Shown one piece after another: positions 1 through 6,395 of a stretch of 12,221 bases of DNA. Where the stretch lies: contig DJGU01000059.1 of NCBI GenBank assembly GCA_002432795.1, positions 1 to 12,221 of the forward strand, read 5' to 3'. Position 1 is the first letter of the stretch, and each line of letters starts with the position of its first letter. The position numbers and the translations under genes were made by a program. Source of the DNA: Anaerolineaceae bacterium UBA5838. Its GTDB lineage: Bacteria > Chloroflexota > Anaerolineae > Anaerolineales > Anaerolineaceae. A model generated the notes under the pieces. The model searched no databases. It was not told the origin of the DNA and was given only the letters and a program-made list of their open reading frames with translations.

Positions 1-37
1 CGATTAGAAATTTCGTCCACCAGTGCTCCGTCTGCAT
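1..37 (-). CDS. Possible 5' tip of a leftward gene, cut by the window edge
   Basis: On the minus strand an ATG at 37-35 opens a frame that stays open to the window edge, 12 codons beginning MQTEHWWTKF. A GGTGAT ribosome-binding-like sequence lies about 8 bases upstream of it. A perfect TATAAT lies further upstream on the same strand (83-78), with no well-spaced -35. The fragment is too short to assign to a family and could be chance. If it is real, it diverges from nothing else in the window and is separated from the glcD-type gene by about 260 bases. Confidence 0.25.
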   Translation of the reverse strand, partial: MQTEHWWTKFLI

Positions 38-297
38 TTTATCTTATCACCAGCCTTGTCACCCGGCAATTTAGTCAATTATAGCCCACCGCGCATAGTG
101 CAATCGCATCTGGTTGGTTTCTCATTCCCCAACTTTAAATATTAGGAGAATATGGCGAGAATGGTGCCTATACACCAGTCCGACCCCCTCCAGCGAAGCG
201 GAGGGAGGGGGCAGGGGGGTGGATCTTTCCTGGGAAATGGAGCGATCCGTAATTGCTTTTGTATACCCGCTGGCACAAATTTACTAATAATAGTGCC
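38..297. other. Intergenic stretch with a G-rich hairpin repeat, no gene seen
   Basis: No convincing reading frame fills this stretch. A rightward frame starting at 152 has a nearby GGAG, but it runs through the low-complexity hairpin and then antisense into the conserved dehydrogenase gene, so it was not called. The stretch holds the G-rich hairpin at about 184-221 and, just past the dehydrogenase stop, a weak GGCAC/GTGCC inverted repeat with a long AT-rich loop (about 272-296) that might help 3'-end formation. Confidence 0.5.
184..221. repeat. GC-rich hairpin with G-runs, likely dispersed intergenic repeat
   Basis: The plus strand reads CCCCCTCC, then AGCGAAGC, then GGAG followed by GGAGGGGG, so the C-rich left arm can pair with the G-rich right arm. 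A further CAGGGGGGTGG follows immediately. The three long G-runs plus flanking GG pairs on the plus strand could also allow a quadruplex. Similar C-rich/G-rich stem repeats are common between genes in Chloroflexota and Cyanobacteria as I remember them. It sits about 80 bases beyond the stop of the minus-strand dehydrogenase, where it could act as a transcript-end structure. Confidence 0.5.
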
Positions 298-1719
298 TCA
301 ATCCAGGTCAAAAATTTTACCCGGGTTCAAGATATTGTTGGGGTCGAGGGCTTGCTTAAGCGTGCGCATCAGTTCCAGCTCGTGTAGGTCAACAATTTCC
401 TGGAAGTACGCCTTACGTTTGATGCCGATGCCGTGTTCGCCGCTCAGTTTGCCGCCGAGGGACATCACCACCTCATACAAGCGCCTTACAACCTGATCCT
501 CCAGAACGTACCACTGATCCAGCGGCATTTCGGGCGGTTTGATCAGGGTCGTATGCAGGTTACCGTCGCCGGCATGCCCGTAGGAAGGCATGGAAAGGTC
601 AAATTCAGCCGCGATTTTTGCAATTTCCCCGGTCAGTGCTGGAATCTGCGCGATCGGGACGACGATATCTTCCAGGCTCTGGTGGGGTGAAACCACCTTA
701 AAAGCTTCGGCGATGTTGCGCCTAACCGCCCAAACCCGTTCCTGGGTGGTGTAATTGTCCGCCACGTAGACTTCAATTGCCCGGTGTTCCATGCACAGGT
801 CGCCGATCATCTCTGCTTCCCCATCCACCTGGTCTTGCGTGGTGCCATCGACCTCGATCAGCAGCATCGAGCCGCAGCTCTCATAGTCGAGGTGTTCGTT
901 CAGATATTTACAGGAAGTCTCAACAGCAAGGCGGTCCATAAACTCGATGGATGTCGGGATAATCCCCAGCTGGCTGACGATCATCGGCACGATCTCAATC
1001 GCGCTCTGCACGTCCGGGAACAGCACCAGCAGGTCGGTCTTGGCTTTTGGCAGGGGTGTGAGCTTGATGGTCGCACCGGTCACGATCCCCAGCGTGCCTT
1101 CGGAGCCGATGTAGAGACGCTTGAGGTCGTATCCCGAAACGTCCTTGACGATCTTTCCGCCAATTTTGAGGATGTCACCAGCCGGTGTCACCACCTCCAT
1201 GCCGGTGATGTAGCGCTCTGTCACGCCATATTTGATCGCCTTGCCGCCGCCGGCATTCTCGGCGATATTCCCGCCGATCTGGCAGGACTCGAGGCTCATG
1301 GGATAACCGGCAAAGAACAAGCCGTCATCCGCTACGACCGCGTTGATTTCGTTGGTCACAATGCCTGCCTGCACTTCGATCATCATGTTTTGCAGGTCAA
1401 CATCAAGCACTTTATTCATTTTTTCGAAGGCCATCAGGATGCCGCCATGCAGCGGGATTGCTCCGCCGGAAAGCCCCGAGCCGGCTCCGCGGGGTGTGAC
1501 CGGGATGAGAAGCTCGTTCGCCAGCTTCATAATTTCTGCCACCTGCTGGGTGCTGGTGGGGGTCACGATCACTTCCGGCATCGCCGAAAACTGATCCTTG
1601 GGAGTCTCGTCGTGGGAGTAGGCTTCAAGCTTTTCCTTATCCAGGATGACGTTCGCCGCTCCAACTATCTGCGCGAGTTTTGCGACAATTTCTGGCGTAA
1701 TGGGGTTATAGATGGTCAT
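298..1719 (-). CDS. FAD-binding 2-hydroxyacid dehydrogenase (GlcD/LctD-type, lactate or glycolate)
   Basis: A 473-residue FAD-linked oxidase of the GlcD/LctD family, full length for the family. The N-terminal FAD_binding_4 domain shows PRGAGSGLSGGA (77-88), GGNIAENAGGGKAIKYG (149-165) and SGYDLKRLYIGSEGTLGIV (195-213). The C-terminal FAD-oxidase domain shows GHAGDGNLH (381-389), SGEHGIG (426-432) and the usual ending ALDPNNILNPGKIF (457-470). Family members oxidise lactate, glycolate or other 2-hydroxyacids to the 2-oxoacid in the cytoplasm. The start overlaps the etfA stop by 4 bases (ATGA), so the two are translationally coupled. With EtfB and EtfA directly upstream, electrons most likely pass to the ETF, as in the LctBCD lactate dehydrogenase complex of Acetobacterium. 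The substrate cannot be read from sequence; lactate is the best guess from operon context. Confidence 0.88.
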   Translation of the reverse strand: MTIYNPITPEIVAKLAQIVGAANVILDKEKLEAYSHDETPKDQFSAMPEVIVTPTSTQQVAEIMKLANELLIPVTPRGAGSGLSGGAIPLHGGILMAFEKMNKVLDVDLQNMMIEVQAGIVTNEINAVVADDGLFFAGYPMSLESCQIGGNIAENAGGGKAIKYGVTERYITGMEVVTPAGDILKIGGKIVKDVSGYDLKRLYIGSEGTLGIVTGATIKLTPLPKAKTDLLVLFPDVQSAIEIVPMIVSQLGIIPTSIEFMDRLAVETSCKYLNEHLDYESCGSMLLIEVDGTTQDQVDGEAEMIGDLCMEHRAIEVYVADNYTTQERVWAVRRNIAEAFKVVSPHQSLEDIVVPIAQIPALTGEIAKIAAEFDLSMPSYGHAGDGNLHTTLIKPPEMPLDQWYVLEDQVVRRLYEVVMSLGGKLSGEHGIGIKRKAYFQEIVDLHELELMRTLKQALDPNNILNPGKIFDLD

Positions 1720-2720
1720 GACTTTCTCTCCTCAAGCCGGGAAATTAATTCAGGCAAAACCTGGAAGGCATCCCCGACAATCCCAAAATCTGCCACCTGG
1801 AAGATAGCCGCGTTGGGGTCCGTGTTGATAGCCACGATGGTTTCTGCAGTTTTCATGCCCGCCAGGTGCTGAATGGCGCCTGAGATGCCCAAAGCGATAT
1901 AGAGCTTTGGCAGCACCGTCTTGCCGCTCAAGCCAACCTGCTGCGGGTATCTCGCCCAGCCGCGGTCGACCGCGTCGCGCGAAGCGCCAACCTTGCCGCC
2001 CAATAAGCTTGCCAGATCGTGCAGGAGTTGGAAGTTGTCGCCTTTTTTCATGCCCCTGCCGCCCGACACGATCACATCGCTATCCTGCAGGTTGCTTTCA
2101 TCGGCGGTTTCAGCCTCGAAGGAAAGCAGTTTCACTCTTTTGTCCACCAGCTCGGGCTTCAGTGATATTTGCTGGATGCGCCCAGCACGGGAAGGGTCTG
2201 CCGGCAGCGGTTGGGTGGAACGCGGTCTGACGGTTGCCATCTGGGGGCGGTGGTTGGGGGTCTTGATGGTGGCGAGAATGTTGCCGCCGATGGCAGGGCG
2301 GGTTTGCAGCAGGTCGCCCGTATTCAGGTCTATCTGCAAATCCGTGCAGTCTGCCGTCAAGCCGGTATGCAGGCGCATCGCCACATGCGGCATCAGCGTG
2401 CGTCCATTGTTGGTGGCACCTGCCAGGATTATATTGGGCTTCATTTGCTGAACCAAATCAATCAGCACGTTGCTGTAAGTCTCCACGATAAAGGCCATCA
2501 GGTCAGGATCCTGCACGCTGATCACCAGGTCAGCTCCATGCTGGATCAGGGTGGTTAGTTCTGCTTCGCTGACGTTCGCGCCCATCAAAACCGACACCAG
2601 CTGCTCATCGCAGGCATCTGCGAGACTTCTGCCCCTTGCCAACAACTCGTACGAAACGGACTTCAGCTTGCCGTTGGCTGCTTCAGCGATGGTCCAGACG
2701 TTAGTATTTTTTTCGCTCAT
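1716..2720 (-). CDS. etfA: Electron transfer flavoprotein alpha subunit
   Basis: 334 residues, normal for EtfA. The C-terminal FAD domain is canonical: SGGRG (219-223), GASRDAVDRGW (245-255), GLSGKTVLPKLYIALGISG (263-281) with QH at 284-285, and VADFGIVGD (309-317). The N-terminal half carries GLTADCTDL (120-128). EtfA pairs with EtfB as a soluble heterodimer that moves electrons between a dehydrogenase and an acceptor. There is no extra N-terminal ferredoxin-like domain, which some lactate-dehydrogenase ETFs have. The gene overlaps etfB by 4 bases upstream and the dehydrogenase by 4 bases downstream, which fixes both ends and suggests a stoichiometric complex. Identity is nearly certain; whether it bifurcates electrons is not shown. 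Confidence 0.95.
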   Translation of the reverse strand: MSEKNTNVWTIAEAANGKLKSVSYELLARGRSLADACDEQLVSVLMGANVSEAELTTLIQHGADLVISVQDPDLMAFIVETYSNVLIDLVQQMKPNIILAGATNNGRTLMPHVAMRLHTGLTADCTDLQIDLNTGDLLQTRPAIGGNILATIKTPNHRPQMATVRPRSTQPLPADPSRAGRIQQISLKPELVDKRVKLLSFEAETADESNLQDSDVIVSGGRGMKKGDNFQLLHDLASLLGGKVGASRDAVDRGWARYPQQVGLSGKTVLPKLYIALGISGAIQHLAGMKTAETIVAINTDPNAAIFQVADFGIVGDAFQVLPELISRLEERKS

Positions 2721-3523
2721 ATCAATTGCCTCTCTTCCAGAAATGCAATCAGGGCATCCACGGCTTCCCTCACATCTTTATCATCTTTGATCGTCATCAT
2801 CTGACCATTCCTGGTCACCTTTGGCGACTTGGTGGAGACCACCCTGGTTGGAGAGCCTTTCAGACCAAGATATTCCCGGTTTAGCCCAAGGTCTTCTGCA
2901 GTCAGCACCGGGATCTCAACGGTTTTTGCTTTCTTCTTGCCGCGCAGGGTAGGCAGGCGCGGATAACTGATCTCCTTCACCACCGTTAAAAGGCAGGGCA
3001 GGGGCAGCTGGAGGGTTTCGATGCCTTCTTCCACCGAGCGCTCAACCGTGATCGTTTTGTGCTCCAGGTCCAGGTTGTTCACTTTGCGCACGTAGGTCGC
3101 CAGGGGAATGTCCAATCCAGACGCGATATTTGGACCCACCTGGCCAGTATCGCCATCGGTGGCGCGTTCACCCGCCAGGATCAGATCATAGTCCCCTATG
3201 CGCTCGATGGCGTTGAACAGGGCGTAAGCCGTTGACCAGGTGTCTGCCCCGGCAAAGGCTCGGTCGGAAAGGATGTAGCCTTCGTCACAGCCCATGGCAA
3301 TCGCCTCTTTCAAAGCTTTGACCGCGTTGAGTGGACCCATCGTGAGGACAGTTACCGTTGCGCCATGCTTTTCTTTGAGCATCAGGGCGGTTTCGATGGA
3401 ATAGAGATCCAGGGGGTTCACGATGCTGACCACCCCATCCCGGACCATTGTGCCGGTTTCGGGATCCATTTTGACATTCCCCGTTTCAGGCACTTGTTTG
3501 ATTGGAACAATGATTTTCAACAT
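2717..3523 (-). CDS. etfB: Electron transfer flavoprotein beta subunit
   Basis: 268 residues, normal for EtfB. The N-terminus has PIKQVPETG (7-15) and IVNPLD (34-39). The nucleotide loop is DGDTGQVGP (123-131), and the family signature is SYPRLPTLRGKKKAK (186-200). The DGDTxQVGP loop is the form found in ETFs of anaerobes, including electron-bifurcating ones, and differs from the D-D loop of mitochondrial-type ETFs; it is consistent with bifurcation but does not prove it. It is the first gene of the operon: a strong AGAGGAG ribosome-binding site lies about 7 bases before the ATG on the minus strand, and the stop overlaps the etfA start by 4 bases. No clear sigma-70 promoter was found upstream on that strand; TACAAT at 3570-3565 is a possible -10 without a good -35. 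Confidence 0.95.
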   Translation of the reverse strand: MLKIIVPIKQVPETGNVKMDPETGTMVRDGVVSIVNPLDLYSIETALMLKEKHGATVTVLTMGPLNAVKALKEAIAMGCDEGYILSDRAFAGADTWSTAYALFNAIERIGDYDLILAGERATDGDTGQVGPNIASGLDIPLATYVRKVNNLDLEHKTITVERSVEEGIETLQLPLPCLLTVVKEISYPRLPTLRGKKKAKTVEIPVLTAEDLGLNREYLGLKGSPTRVVSTKSPKVTRNGQMMTIKDDKDVREAVDALIAFLEERQLI

Positions 3524-3839
3524 AAACTCACTCCTCTTGAAGCTTTTCGCACGCTCTGGCAGTTATTGTAATGCAATCGAATCTTTTTAAAGGTGCAGGC
3601 GTATACCGTGAGATTAATTACAGAGGCAGACCTTTAAGAGAGCCGCAGAATAACATGCGCTTTGTGAGCCATGTAAGTGATATTACTCCTATGATTTAGA
3701 CTATACCCAGAACTCATTGGGAAAACATTAAGTTTTACAAAACATTTAGTATCAATTGACCTGGAATAAATTGATGCTATAATTTTCACATAAATCCGGG
3801 GTCAAATTTCTGACCTCCATCATAAAAAAGGAGATTATC
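3524..3839. other. Divergent intergenic region between etfB and the 110-residue membrane protein
   Basis: About 316 bases with no supported gene. It contains the etfB ribosome-binding site at its left end, a strong rightward promoter (3756-3783) and a GGAG ribosome-binding site (3831-3834) at its right end. Minus-strand frames that enter it from 3840 rightward are antisense to the membrane protein gene. Nothing else recognisable was seen. Confidence 0.6.
3756..3783 (+). promoter_or_regulatory. Strong sigma-70 type promoter for the 110-residue membrane protein
   Basis: TTGACC (3756-3761) and a perfect TATAAT (3778-3783) are separated by 16 bases. Transcription would start near 3790, about 50 bases before the ATG at 3840. 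This is the best match to consensus in the window, which suggests a constitutively well expressed small protein. Confidence 0.75.
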
Positions 3840-4172
3840 ATGAAAAAAAGAGTATTGCTTGTAATCAGTATCATTGTCATCCTGATGGGCGTTATGGCGC
3901 TCATCCCCGGCATCAAACTGGGCGACGAACCCGCCTGGCATGCCGCTGTTAAGATCGTTGTCGGTTTGGTTGGTCTGTGGGTTTCCCTGCAGAAGACCGG
4001 CAAAACCAAGACCGCACTGTTGGTCATCGGTATTTTGCTGGCAGTCATGGGCTTGGTGGACGTGCTTGGTCTGCTCACATTGGGCACCGAACCCGTGTGG
4101 CACTCCGTCGTGAAGATCGTTATCGGCGCAGTTGCCATTTACCTGGGCGCGACCAACCTCAAAGACAGTTAG
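3840..4172 (+). CDS. Small membrane protein made of two tandem copies of a ~45-residue unit
   Basis: 110 residues, four predicted membrane helices, no family recognised. Residues 6-50 and 60-104 align without gaps at an offset of 54 with 19 of 45 positions identical. Each half runs LLVI, a hydrophobic helix with MG, then LGxEPxWHxxVKIVxG and a second helix. The loop block LGDEPAWHAAVKIV (27-40) matches LGTEPVWHSVVKIV (81-94), so the E-P-x-W-H and V-K-I-V residues are the conserved feature. The halves are joined by a short basic linker (QKTGKTKT). A GGAG ribosome-binding site lies just upstream of the ATG. The gene is monocistronic, between its own promoter and an intrinsic terminator. Function is unknown; the duplication implies an inverted or pseudo-symmetric bundle in the membrane. 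Confidence 0.85.
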   Translation: MKKRVLLVISIIVILMGVMALIPGIKLGDEPAWHAAVKIVVGLVGLWVSLQKTGKTKTALLVIGILLAVMGLVDVLGLLTLGTEPVWHSVVKIVIGAVAIYLGATNLKDS

Positions 4173-4184
4173 GGCGCGATCAAC

Positions 4185-4208
4185 ACCAGCAGCAATTTCT
4201 GTGCTGGT
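4185..4208 (+). other. Hairpin just after the membrane protein stop
   Basis: ACCAGCA (4185-4191) and TGCTGGT (4202-4208) form a perfect 7-bp stem around a 10-base loop, 13 bases after the stop codon. No T-run follows it, so it is probably an accessory 3' structure ahead of the real terminator at 4221-4251. Confidence 0.4.
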
Positions 4209-4220
4209 CATCTATGTTAG

Positions 4221-4251
4221 AAAAAACGGCAGCAATCAGCTGCTGTTTTTT
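4221..4251. terminator. Rho-independent terminator, symmetrical
   Basis: The stem pairs AAAAAACGGCAGC (4221-4233) with GCTGCTGTTTTTT (4239-4251): 13 bp with one G-U pair and a 5-base loop. The A-run and T-run flanks make it potentially bidirectional. It ends the transcript of the 110-residue membrane protein about 50 bases after its stop and could shield the repeat region beyond it. Confidence 0.85.
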
Positions 4252-4337
4252 ATTCCTGCTACCCACTAAATGCATACCCAAAGCTGAAATCCTTGTATAA
4301 AACAGACTAAACCTCAACTTAGTATGCTTCGCTATTG

Positions 4338-4377
4338 GTCTTCCTGAGCCCCAGCGTATGTCATCCTGAGCGGCAGT
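4338..4377 (+). repeat. Degenerate partial copies of the MITE-like repeat's left end
   Basis: Two truncated left-end copies precede the first full element: GTCTTCCTGAGCCCCAGCG at about 4338 and GTCATCCTGAGCGGCAG at about 4360. Both match the start of the 75-77 bp element (GTCATCCTGAGCGCCAGCG) with few changes. They suggest repeated insertion or replication slippage at this end. Confidence 0.6.
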
Positions 4378-4454
4378 GTTTGTCATCCTGAGCGCCAGCG
4401 AAGGATCTTATAGCATGAAGATCAAGATTCTTCACATCGTTCAGAATGACAAAC
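4378..4454 (+). repeat. MITE-like dispersed repeat, copy A1 (complete)
   Basis: A 77-bp element with terminal inverted repeats. The left end GTTTGTCATCCTGAGCG (4378-4394) and the right end CGTTCAGAATGACAAAC (4438-4454) match at 15 of 17 positions when one is reverse-complemented. The interior reads CAGCGAAGGATCTTATAGCA and then a GATC-rich stretch that reappears almost unchanged in copies A2 and A3. It has no coding capacity. Peptides read through this type of repeat (for example VILSASEGSY) are a frequent mis-annotation in bacterial genomes. Confidence 0.75.
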
Positions 4455-4463
4455 ATACCCCTC

Positions 4464-4485
4464 GTAGGTCGGAATGAGACCGCCA
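4464..4485 (+). repeat. Repeat block C, copy 1
   Basis: CGTAGGTCGGA followed by ATGAGACCGCCA. The same two blocks recur at 4850-4895, where 24 extra bases separate them. In both places this block follows a complete A element by about 10 bases. Confidence 0.6.
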
Positions 4486-4520
4486 GGAGATGTTTGTTTT
4501 TCGTGGGCTTGTCGCGGGCT

Positions 4521-4606
4521 CACTCCGACACAGCAAAACCTGGGCATTGCTTCCTTCGGCGGAGTGCGCAAAAACAGCGCATTCCGCCCTACAACTTCGC
4601 AATTTG
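4521..4606 (+). repeat. Repeat block B, copy 1
   Basis: Begins CACTCCGACACA and ends CAACTTCGCAATTTG, directly abutting A element copy A2. It contains GGAGTGCGCAA, so CACTCC at the start and GGAGTG inside form an inverted pair. Copy B2 (4657-4769) shares both ends and most of the interior. Confidence 0.7.
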
Positions 4607-4660
4607 CCATCCTGAGCGCCAGCGAAGGATCTTATAGCATGCAGATCAAGATTCTTCACT
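4603..4660 (+). repeat. MITE-like repeat, copy A2 (right end missing)
   Basis: Starts TTTGCCATCCTGAGCG and follows the A1/A3 sequence through AGATTCTTCAC. It then runs directly into repeat block B copy 2 instead of the right terminal inverted repeat. The junction suggests that B2 replaced, or inserted at, the right end. Confidence 0.7.
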
Positions 4661-4769
4661 CCGACACAATAAAACATAGGTATTGTTTGCTTTGGTGGAG
4701 TGCGCAACCCTTACTGCTTCGCAGCGAGGGCAGGCAGAAGCGCTTTCCGCCCTGCAACTTCGCAATTTG
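4657..4769 (+). repeat. Repeat block B, copy 2 (longer variant)
   Basis: Shares CACTCCGACACA, GGAGTGCGCAA and the ending CAACTTCGCAATTTG with block B copy 1. It has about 25 additional bases in the middle, including a CTGCTTCGCAG hairpin. It abuts A element copy A3 in the same way that B1 abuts A2, so B+A behaves as a tandemly duplicated unit. Confidence 0.7.
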
Positions 4770-4840
4770 TCATCCTGAGCGCCAGCGAAGGATCTTATAG
4801 CATGCAGATCAAGATTCTTCACTTCGTTCAGAATGACAAA
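4766..4840 (+). repeat. MITE-like dispersed repeat, copy A3 (complete)
   Basis: A 75-bp copy with both terminal inverted repeats: left TTTGTCATCCTGAGCG, right CGTTCAGAATGACAAA. The interior matches A1 and A2. It is followed about 10 bases later by repeat block C copy 2, the same order as A1 then C1. Confidence 0.75.
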
Positions 4841-4849
4841 CACACGTTT

Positions 4850-4895
4850 CGCAGGTCGGACGGAGTACCAGCAAAGCTGTGTAATGAGACCGCCA
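4850..4895 (+). repeat. Repeat block C, copy 2
   Basis: CGCAGGTCGGA, then a spacer, then ATGAGACCGCCA. It matches C1 (4464-4485) in both blocks, with an extra interior segment containing GGAGTACCAGCAAAGC. It lies about 50 bases upstream of the photolyase start, so the promoter of that gene must lie inside or beyond the repeats. Confidence 0.6.
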
Positions 4896-4944
4896 CAACG
4901 GAGCAATGGTAGAATCAAACAAGAAGATTTCGAAGGTTAAGACC

Positions 4945-6354
4945 ATGAAAACTGCCATCTGGTGGATCAGGCGCGACCTGCGTCTGAGTGATAATCAGGC
5001 ACTGACTGAAGCACTGCGCCAGACAGACACTGTTGTGCCGGTTTTTATCCTGGATCCAAAACTGCTGGCTTCGGAGTATGCCGGTCAGGCGCGCCTGGCT
5101 TTCCTGCTTGATGGTCTGCGCGAATTGGATAATAACCTAAAGCGGCGCGGCAGCCAGCTCATTTTGCGGAGAGGTGATCCGCTTGAGGTCCTCACGGGTC
5201 TATTGCGCGAAACAGGCGCGGAAGGCATCTTTGCCGAGGAAGATTATTCCCCCTATGCCCGCCAACGCGACGAACAGATTGCGCTTTTCCTCCCTTTAAA
5301 GCTTTCACCTGGGGTAACTGTTTTCCACCCGGAGATGCTGCTCAAAGCTGACGGCACCCCCTACACGGTCTTTACCCCCTTTAGCCGCACGTGGCGCAGT
5401 TTGCCGGTAAGTGGCAGCCCCCTGCCCGCGCCAAACCACCTCAACCCCCTGCCCGCCCTTGCCAGCCTGGCAATACCCGAAAAACCCTCCCAACCGGCTG
5501 AGAGTTCGTTTAAGGCAGGTGAGCACGAGGCACAGCGCAGGCTTTCCGCCTTCACAGACTCCGCCATTGAAGACTACACCGACATGCGCAATCGCATGGA
5601 CCTGGAAGGCACTTCGCAGCTTTCCCCCTACCTGCGCCTGGGCATGCTATCAGCCCGCCAGGCAGTTTGGGCTGCCCGGCAAGCCTCCCAATCAGCCACA
5701 ACCACTACCGTTCAGAAAGGCGCGGAAGCCTGGCTCAACGAGCTCATCTGGCGGGAGTTTTATGCCGCCATCCTTTATCACTTTCCGCATGTGCGCCAAC
5801 AGTCTTTTCGGGCTGAACTGCGGAATATCCCCTGGCGAAATGACCCGAGCGGCTTGGCTGCCTGGAAAGCAGGTCGCACTGGCTACCCGGTGGTGGATGC
5901 GGCTATGCGGCAGCTAAACGCCACCGGCTGGATGCACAACCGCGCCCGCATGATCTCCGCGTCCTTCCTGACCAAGGACTTACTAATCAACTGGCAGGAA
6001 GGTGAACGATATTTCATGCAATCTCTATTGGATGGCGATCCAGCCTCCAATAATGGCGGCTGGCAGTGGACAGCTGGCACAGGCACGGATGCCGCGCCGT
6101 ATTTCAGGGTCTTTAACCCCATTCTACAAGGATTAAAGTTTGATCCCCAGGGCGATTATGTGCGCCGCTGGGTGCCAGAGCTGGATCTTGTGCCCAACAA
6201 ATACATCCACACGCCGTGGGAGATGCCCTCGGAGGCGCAGAAGCAGGCGGGCTGCCAGATCGACAGCGATTATCCAGGCCCGATCGTGGACCACAAGCTG
6301 GCACGCGAGCGTGTTTTGCTTGCCTATCGCAGTGGGTCGGACCAAGGTGGCTGA
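4945..6354 (+). CDS. phrB: Deoxyribodipyrimidine photolyase (class I CPD photolyase)
   Basis: 469 residues, typical for class I photolyases, which split UV-induced cyclobutane pyrimidine dimers using blue light and FADH-. An N-terminal alpha/beta antenna domain (WWIRRDLRLSDNQAL from residue 6) is followed by the helical FAD domain: TSQLSPYLRLG from 223, WLNELIWREFY from 263, GYPVVDAAMRQLNATGWMHN, and DPASNNGGWQW. The three tryptophans of the electron-transfer chain align with W297, W350 and W373 (E. coli W306, W359, W382). The start at 4945 is preferred because family members begin within a few residues of W-x-R-R-D-L-R and AAGG precedes it; an in-frame ATG at 4906 would add 13 atypical residues. 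Which antenna cofactor binds is not evident. The gene lies directly after the repeat mosaic and may share a transcript with the broken gene that follows. Confidence 0.94.
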   Translation: MKTAIWWIRRDLRLSDNQALTEALRQTDTVVPVFILDPKLLASEYAGQARLAFLLDGLRELDNNLKRRGSQLILRRGDPLEVLTGLLRETGAEGIFAEEDYSPYARQRDEQIALFLPLKLSPGVTVFHPEMLLKADGTPYTVFTPFSRTWRSLPVSGSPLPAPNHLNPLPALASLAIPEKPSQPAESSFKAGEHEAQRRLSAFTDSAIEDYTDMRNRMDLEGTSQLSPYLRLGMLSARQAVWAARQASQSATTTTVQKGAEAWLNELIWREFYAAILYHFPHVRQQSFRAELRNIPWRNDPSGLAAWKAGRTGYPVVDAAMRQLNATGWMHNRARMISASFLTKDLLINWQEGERYFMQSLLDGDPASNNGGWQWTAGTGTDAAPYFRVFNPILQGLKFDPQGDYVRRWVPELDLVPNKYIHTPWEMPSEAQKQAGCQIDSDYPGPIVDHKLARERVLLAYRSGSDQGG

Positions 6355-6395
6355 TTTTATATCCATAATTATGAGAGTAACGAACAGGCGTTTAC

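Noticed and set aside
152..496. Rightward 114-codon frame with a GGAG upstream of its ATG
   Set aside because: It runs through the low-complexity hairpin repeat and then antisense into the conserved C-terminal region of the dehydrogenase; the product has no protein-like features.
784..1872. Long rightward 362-codon frame
   Set aside because: It is entirely antisense to the FAD dehydrogenase and the end of etfA, both unmistakable by motif; its His/Asp-rich composition is typical of an antisense shadow.
3565..3593. Minus-strand promoter for etfB using TACAAT at 3570-3565
   Set aside because: No acceptable -35 hexamer at 16-18 bases, so it was not listed as a feature.
3752..4211. Two minus-strand frames of 128 and 141 codons
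   Set aside because: They lie opposite the 110-residue membrane protein, which has a promoter, ribosome-binding site, internal repeat and terminator.
4378..4895. CRISPR-like array
   Set aside because: Repeats are 75-110 bases, few, imperfect and directly abutting, with terminal inverted repeats; there are no short uniform repeats with unique spacers and no cas genes.
4422..4918. Several small frames on both strands in the repeat mosaic
   Set aside because: Their peptides (for example VILSASEGSY, CHPERQRRIL) are translations of the dispersed A and B repeats and recur within the window.
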